Notes under the pieces: model-generated
The model's input: only the letters and a program-made list of their open reading frames with translations
Databases searched by the model: none
What the model was told of the DNA's origin: nothing
Source: an uncultured Bacteroidales bacterium
Lineage (GTDB): Bacteria > Bacteroidota > Bacteroidia > Bacteroidales > UBA932
DNA: 64,000 nt
Assembly (NCBI GenBank): GCA_900319855.1
Contig: ONQC01000008.1
Span: forward strand, 1 to 64,000
Direction: 5' to 3'
Shown: piece by piece, positions 59,768-64,000 of the stretch
Numbering within the stretch: position 1 is the stretch's first letter
Layout: every line of letters starts with the position of its first letter
Position numbers and translations under genes: made by a program

Positions 59768-60718
59768 CTACAATTGCTCCAGGACGGAGAACAGTTTCTC
59801 CGGCGGAACGTCCTTGAGCAGCACCTTCTTGTCCGCATCCAGCAGGTACAGGGACGGGATGGCCCGCACACAGTAGAGCAAGTCCGTACGGATGGCATAG
59901 TCCGGATCGTATCCGGAATACCAAGTCTCCGGATAATTCACGGCATAGGCCTTCCATTCGTCCAGGTCGCTGTCGATATAGACATTGACGACCGCCAATT
60001 TCCCGCTATCTATCAGCTGGCTCACACGTACGCTGCCCTGCAGGTCGTCGATGATGCCTTTGCAGGCCGTGCAGCCCGGATTGCTGAAGAAGAGCAGGGT
60101 GTAAGGAGCCTTCACGCTGTACAAGGTCCGGGTGCGGCCTTTCAGGTCGGTGAAACGAAAATCCGCGGCCGGCGTACCGGTCTGGTTGAGCCGGCACATC
60201 TGGGCGTCGAAGCCGTAGGCATGCTTCATTTCGGGACGGACCACATCCGAAGCGGCCAGCAGCTCGACGAAAGGCAGATAGCGGTCCTCGCTCCGGACGG
60301 GAGAGTTCGGGTCATATAAATACTTGGCAGAGAACTCCACCACGGTCTCGAAAACATTGGAGGACGTATCTTTCCGCTCGCAGGCGGCGGCCTTTTCATA
60401 GAGCCGGACCATGGCCCTGCGGGCAGCCGACGGGCTCGCCTGGTCCAACAAGGTGGCGAAAAGTCCGTAATTATCCTCTACTTCCACCTTCCGCACGCCC
60501 GCGACCAGGGCCGTATCGCAGACGGCCGTGCGCGAAGTGTCCGCAAAGGTATCCCAAAAATGCTCCACCATATAGTCCACCCGCTCCTGCGGATCCTGGA
60601 CGACCCCGGGTACGGACACTTTCGGGAAAGGCTGCGGGGCGGGCGCATTTCCGGCCTGGCGGCCGTTGCACGCCATGACCAGGCAACCGGTCAATACATA
60701 TAAGGAAATCTTCTTCAT
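59768..60718 (-). CDS. DUF5106/thioredoxin-fold lipoprotein
   Basis: 316 residues from the ATG at 60718. The lipobox LVMAC (Cys17) predicts a lipid anchor. Residues about 35-165 fit the DUF5106 helical domain ('QERVDYMVEHFWDTFADTSRT'), and the C-terminal half is a TlpA/thioredoxin-like domain with CxxC at 216-219 ('SNPGCTACKGI') after 'DFRFTDLKGRTRTLYSV'. Such proteins probably reduce or repair disulfides in the envelope. It is the first gene of the galM-thyA-folA-NSS operon, 18 bp before galM. Confidence 0.9.
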   Translation of the reverse strand: MKKISLYVLTGCLVMACNGRQAGNAPAPQPFPKVSVPGVVQDPQERVDYMVEHFWDTFADTSRTAVCDTALVAGVRKVEVEDNYGLFATLLDQASPSAARRAMVRLYEKAAACERKDTSSNVFETVVEFSAKYLYDPNSPVRSEDRYLPFVELLAASDVVRPEMKHAYGFDAQMCRLNQTGTPAADFRFTDLKGRTRTLYSVKAPYTLLFFSNPGCTACKGIIDDLQGSVRVSQLIDSGKLAVVNVYIDSDLDEWKAYAVNYPETWYSGYDPDYAIRTDLLYCVRAIPSLYLLDADKKVLLKDVPPEKLFSVLEQL

Positions 60719-60759
60719 TTTTGCTGCAAGCTTCAAGGTGTTCGCAAGGGGGCTATCCG

Positions 60760-60767
60760 CAAATTTA
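60760..60767 (-). promoter_or_regulatory. promoter -7 box of the DUF5106-galM-thyA-folA-NSS operon
   Basis: The minus strand reads TAAATTTG, 41 bases before the ATG at 60718. It is divergent from the box at 60780. Confidence 0.5.
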
Positions 60768-60779
60768 CAGAATTATTCT

Positions 60780-60788
60780 TAGATTTGT
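60780..60788 (+). promoter_or_regulatory. promoter -7 box of the HExxH outer-membrane protein
   Basis: TAGATTTGT, 23 bases before the ATG at 60812. Confidence 0.5.
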
Positions 60789-60811
60789 AATGTTGATGTA
60801 ATACGATCGAG

Positions 60812-63800
60812 ATGTCTTTCCGCAAGATTGCCCTGTGGGCTATGGGAATGCTGCTGACAAGCACCGCCTGGGCCCAATTCTATACCGGCGGAGAGGACCC
60901 GGCTTCCGTCCGTTGGTCCACCTTCCGTACGGACCATTACAAACTGATCTACCCCACGGGGATGGACTCCCTGGCCCGGGCCTATGCCCGTTCCCTGGAG
61001 ACCTTCCGCCCGCAGGTCGGCCGGAGCATCGGATACCTGCCCGGCGGCATGTACCGTAAACCCATGCCGGTCATCCTGCATGCCCATGGCGGACAGGCCA
61101 ACGGCAGCGTGACCTGGGCGCCCCGCCGCATGGACCTGTATACCCTGCCGGAGGCGTATGAGCCGGAGCCGATGCCCTGGCTGACCTCCCTGGCCGTCCA
61201 CGAAAACCGCCATGTCGCCCAGCTCCAGTTCGGGGCTGACGGACTGTTCCGACCGTTCAAATGGCTGGTGGGAGACCTGTTTGCCGGCGCCCTGTCCGGT
61301 GTCTATCCCAGCACCTGGTTCCTGGAAGGGGATGCCGTGGTCGCGGAAACGGCCCTGACGCCCTTCGGCCGCGGCCGGCGCGGGGATTTCCTGGCCTATT
61401 ACCGGGCGGCCTTCGATGCCGGTGACTGGCGGAACTGGTACCGCTGGCGCTATGGGTCCTACCGGTACGCTGCGCCCAACCACTACGCGCTGGGCTACCT
61501 CACCCTCGCGGGAATCCGTACACAGTATGACGCCCCGTTCTTCGAGGCGGACTACCTGCACGGCGTAACCCGGCGGCCGTGGCGCCTGTTCAACATCCAG
61601 CGCGCCGTGCGCAAGACGTCCGGCCGCTCTTTCAAAGGGGCTTTCCAGGAGATCATGCAGTCGTTCCAGGCGCAGTGGGCGGCCGAGGACCGTGGCCCCT
61701 GGACGGCCGCCGAACCCTTCAGTCCCGTCCCTTCCTGGTACACCGTCCAGGGCGCGCCCGTTGCCTACGACGGAGGCTGGCTGGTCAAGGAGAATTCCAA
61801 GGTCCGCGCCACCCGGCTGGTCCTGTACAAGGATGGACAGGCCAAGACCTTGCGTCCCTTTGCGGCCGCAACCGGCGACCTGCGCCCGGCCGGCGGACGC
61901 ATCTATTGGAGTGAGACGGTCCCGGACCTGCGCTGGGGACTCCGCGCGACGTCCCGGATCCGTTACATGGAAGACGGAAAAGCCCGTAACCTGACCCGCA
62001 CCGGACGCCTGTACAACCCGGCTCCTTCCCCGGACGGAGAGCGGATCGCCGTGACCGAATATCCGGTCCCCGGCGGCTCCAAGGTCCGGATCCTGGATCT
62101 TTCAGGTCATACCCTGCAGACGCTCACGGCCCCCGACGGCGTCCAGTATGTCGAGACGGCCTGGGTCGGTAAAGAACTGTATATAAGCTATATCGATGAT
62201 CAGGGAACCGGCATCGCGCGCTGGGCCCTGACGGGTCAGCCGGAAACGGTCCTGGCCCCGCAGCCGGTGTCCATCGCCCACCTGCAGGGCGATCCGGACG
62301 GCGTCCTGCTCAGCATGGATGCGACCGGCTTGAATGAGGTCTACCGGCTCACGCCCCAGGGGACCCTGATCCAACTGACGGCGACCCCGTATGGCGCCGG
62401 AGCCTTCACCATGGCCTCCGACACGCTGTATTACGCGGCCCAGACCCACGAAGGCGAACTGCTGCAGAAGGCCCCGGCCAGCGGCCTGGCATACCGCCGC
62501 GCTGGCGAAACCGCGTCGCATCCGACAGCGGACCGGCTCGCCGCCCAGGAGCAGGCCCTCTCCCGCGAACCGGCTGCCTTGAAAGACCGCAGCCGCGGCA
62601 TTGGCGGTACGGAAACGACCCCGAAACGCTATTCCAAACTGCTCGGCATTCCCTATATCCATTCCTGGGCACCGGTCTATTTCGATTATGACCGGATCGA
62701 GGAAATGAGCGGGGACGTGACCTGGCGGGAAGGCGGACTGGGCGCGACGGCACTTTTCCAGAACCTGCTGGGAACGGCCTCGGGATCCCTCGGCTACAGC
62801 TATCACAAGGATGAATATACCGGGCAGTGGCGGCATTCCGGCCATTTCCAGATGACCTATACCGGACTGTTTCCGGTTTTCGAAGTGAACATGGATTTCA
62901 ACGACCGGGACCTGATCCAATACAGCCGCGTCAAGCAGGAGGCAGGGATGCTGTCTTTCACCTCAACCGGCGGCCGCCTGGTCGACAGTCCGTCGTTCCA
63001 GGGTGCCCTGAAGGTCTATGTTCCCCTGAACTTTTCTTCCGGAGGCTGGAACCGCGGCTTTGTCCCGCAGTTGCAATATACCTTCTCCAATGACCGTTTC
63101 AACAAGACCCTCCCGGTCCGGACCGCACCCGATGTCCTCGGAGAAACGGTCGTCCCAGCCAGCCTGTCGCGGCTGGAACCGGGCGATAACGTCCTGATGC
63201 AGAGCCTGACAGTCTCGGCCCGCGGCTATATCATCCGCCCGACGGCTTCCGCCCTGGATTATCCCCGCTGGGGCTTCGGCGTAGAAGGCGGCTACCGGGC
63301 CCGCCTGGGCCTGAGCGACTTGTTCTCCCCGGCGCTCTATGGATATGTCTACGGCTATCTGCCCGGCCTGATGGCCAACCAGGGCCTCCGGCTCTCCGCC
63401 ATGTGGCAGCACCAGACCGGCTCCGGGACCGGCGAGAATGTCGTGACGACCCGTCCGCGCGGCTTCCAGGACACCCAGGTCTCCACGTATCTGGCCAGCT
63501 ATGCCCCGGAGCAGCTGCGGCTTTCGGCCGATTATTCCATCCCGGTGTGGGTCGGAGACATTTCCTGGTTCAGCCCGCTCTTCTACGTCACGCATTTCGT
63601 GGTCAAACCCCATGTCGACTACACCCTCCTGAAATACGGACGGGGCCTGTCCGGCGGCGGTTCGCTGGTCAGCGCGGGGGCGGAGGTAACGGCCCGGCTG
63701 GCCCATTTCCTCTGGCTGCCCTTCCCGACCTCGGCCGGTATCGTGTTTGACTGGAACGGCGGTTCCGAATACGACCCGATCGAGAAGCAAGGCATCGCCC

Positions 63801-63844
63801 TGACGCGCACCTATGTCGGCGGCGTGTTCAGCATTGATTTTTAA
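60812..63844 (+). CDS. secreted HExxH protein with propeller-like and outer-membrane-barrel-like regions
   Basis: 1010 residues with signal peptide (cleavage near 'AWAQ'). The N-terminal ~280 residues carry a gluzincin-type zinc motif: His130-Glu131-Asn-Arg-His134 ('AVHENRHVAQLQF'), with a likely third ligand in 'WFLEGDAVVAE' (Glu172), 38 residues on. The middle (about 330-600) has propeller-like repeats ('NPAPSPDGERIAVTEYPVPGG', 'VRILDLSGHTLQTL'). The last ~380 residues alternate in the manner of an outer-membrane barrel ('HSGHFQMTYTGLFPVFEVNMDF') and end in Phe. I know of no characterised protein with this layout. A surface or periplasmic metallopeptidase is the best guess. Not formally assigned to a family here. 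Confidence 0.85.
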   Translation: MSFRKIALWAMGMLLTSTAWAQFYTGGEDPASVRWSTFRTDHYKLIYPTGMDSLARAYARSLETFRPQVGRSIGYLPGGMYRKPMPVILHAHGGQANGSVTWAPRRMDLYTLPEAYEPEPMPWLTSLAVHENRHVAQLQFGADGLFRPFKWLVGDLFAGALSGVYPSTWFLEGDAVVAETALTPFGRGRRGDFLAYYRAAFDAGDWRNWYRWRYGSYRYAAPNHYALGYLTLAGIRTQYDAPFFEADYLHGVTRRPWRLFNIQRAVRKTSGRSFKGAFQEIMQSFQAQWAAEDRGPWTAAEPFSPVPSWYTVQGAPVAYDGGWLVKENSKVRATRLVLYKDGQAKTLRPFAAATGDLRPAGGRIYWSETVPDLRWGLRATSRIRYMEDGKARNLTRTGRLYNPAPSPDGERIAVTEYPVPGGSKVRILDLSGHTLQTLTAPDGVQYVETAWVGKELYISYIDDQGTGIARWALTGQPETVLAPQPVSIAHLQGDPDGVLLSMDATGLNEVYRLTPQGTLIQLTATPYGAGAFTMASDTLYYAAQTHEGELLQKAPASGLAYRRAGETASHPTADRLAAQEQALSREPAALKDRSRGIGGTETTPKRYSKLLGIPYIHSWAPVYFDYDRIEEMSGDVTWREGGLGATALFQNLLGTASGSLGYSYHKDEYTGQWRHSGHFQMTYTGLFPVFEVNMDFNDRDLIQYSRVKQEAGMLSFTSTGGRLVDSPSFQGALKVYVPLNFSSGGWNRGFVPQLQYTFSNDRFNKTLPVRTAPDVLGETVVPASLSRLEPGDNVLMQSLTVSARGYIIRPTASALDYPRWGFGVEGGYRARLGLSDLFSPALYGYVYGYLPGLMANQGLRLSAMWQHQTGSGTGENVVTTRPRGFQDTQVSTYLASYAPEQLRLSADYSIPVWVGDISWFSPLFYVTHFVVKPHVDYTLLKYGRGLSGGGSLVSAGAEVTARLAHFLWLPFPTSAGIVFDWNGGSEYDPIEKQGIALTRTYVGGVFSIDF

Positions 63845-63859
63845 GGGAATCCTAACGGA

Positions 63860-64000
63860 TCAGAGCGCTTCCATGCCGCAGACGGCCTGTGTTTCGTCTG
63901 CGCTCACGCGGAAATACATGGCATCCGGCGCTTCTGCCGAATACGGCTTCCAAACCTCAGGACCCGCACCGTTCGGATTGCCGGTCTTGACGAAAGACGT
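63860..64000 (-). CDS. type-B carboxylesterase, C-terminal 46 residues only
   Basis: The minus strand reads '...TSFVKTGNPNGAGPEVWKPYS' and 'APDAMYFRVSADETQAV', ending 'CGMEAL' at the stop codon at 63860. This is the standard C-terminal end of the carboxylesterase/lipase family ('F-x-x-TG-x-PN...W-P-x-Y') and parallels the end of the esterase at 27009 ('FMRTGNPNVDCLPQWPVYK'). The rest of the gene lies beyond the right edge. It converges with the HExxH gene, 15 bp separating the stops. Confidence 0.82.
   Translation of the reverse strand, partial: TSFVKTGNPNGAGPEVWKPYSAEAPDAMYFRVSADETQAVCGMEAL

Overview
The window looks like chromosome from a GC-rich member of the Bacteroidota, most likely order Bacteroidales. 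Supporting evidence: a SusC/SusD pair with a DUF3823-type lipoprotein, a one-protein hybrid two-component sensor, an S46 dipeptidyl-peptidase, a GH97 enzyme, a DUF5106/thioredoxin lipoprotein, an EF-G2-type elongation factor paralogue, the lack of strong Shine-Dalgarno sequences, and many copies of the Bacteroidota promoter -7 box (TAnnTTTG), several with TTG 19 bp upstream. A family-level guess (Rikenellaceae, or uncultured Bacteroidales of the Cryptobacteroides type) rests only on GC-richness and gene content and is weak. I see no rRNA, tRNA, CRISPR array, insertion sequence or prophage gene.

Layout. 1-1412: a leftward ECF sigma / membrane protein / DUF2807 cluster whose sigma gene has lost part of region 4. 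1413-1840: the only gene-free stretch above 300 bp; it holds two hairpins. 1841-4531: divergent aspS and rsmA. 4535-7449: leftward NfeD - flotillin - small XRE regulator - MgtC operon. 7558-9183: a small secreted protein, then a divergent glutathione peroxidase-OhrR operon with two operator-like palindromes. 9336-15145: leftward transglutaminase lipoprotein and tricorn-like S41 protease. 15227-20724: a GT2 glycosyltransferase and three secreted CE1-like esterases. 20816-33847: a polysaccharide utilisation locus (carboxylesterase, SusC, SusD, DUF3823 lipoprotein; divergent HTCS; fourth CE1-like esterase). 34066-41460: a Gly-rich outer-membrane barrel protein, Mrp ATPase, DPP7-like S46 peptidase, RNase HII and a XRE regulator. 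41678-46106: a small helical protein, EF-G2-like factor, a Gly/Phe-rich secreted protein and an EamA transporter. 46112-54693: a YfhO-GT4 pair facing mutS-GH97. 54680-60718: a tightly packed leftward operon (DUF5106 lipoprotein, galM, thyA, folA, two NSS transporters). 60812-64000: a large secreted protein with an HExxH motif and the 3' end of another carboxylesterase.

Theme. The centre of the window is built for glycan capture, with an unusual load of serine esterases (four CE1-like paralogues plus two type-B carboxylesterases) and no glycoside hydrolase beside SusC/SusD. This suggests an ester-decorated polysaccharide such as acetylated or feruloylated xylan (inference). Secreted proteases make up a second group. 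Items most worth following up are the HExxH outer-membrane protein, the two ~110-bp palindromic elements between convergent genes, the paired palindromes at the peroxidase/OhrR promoter, the EF-G2-like factor lacking the catalytic His, and the broken sigma factor.
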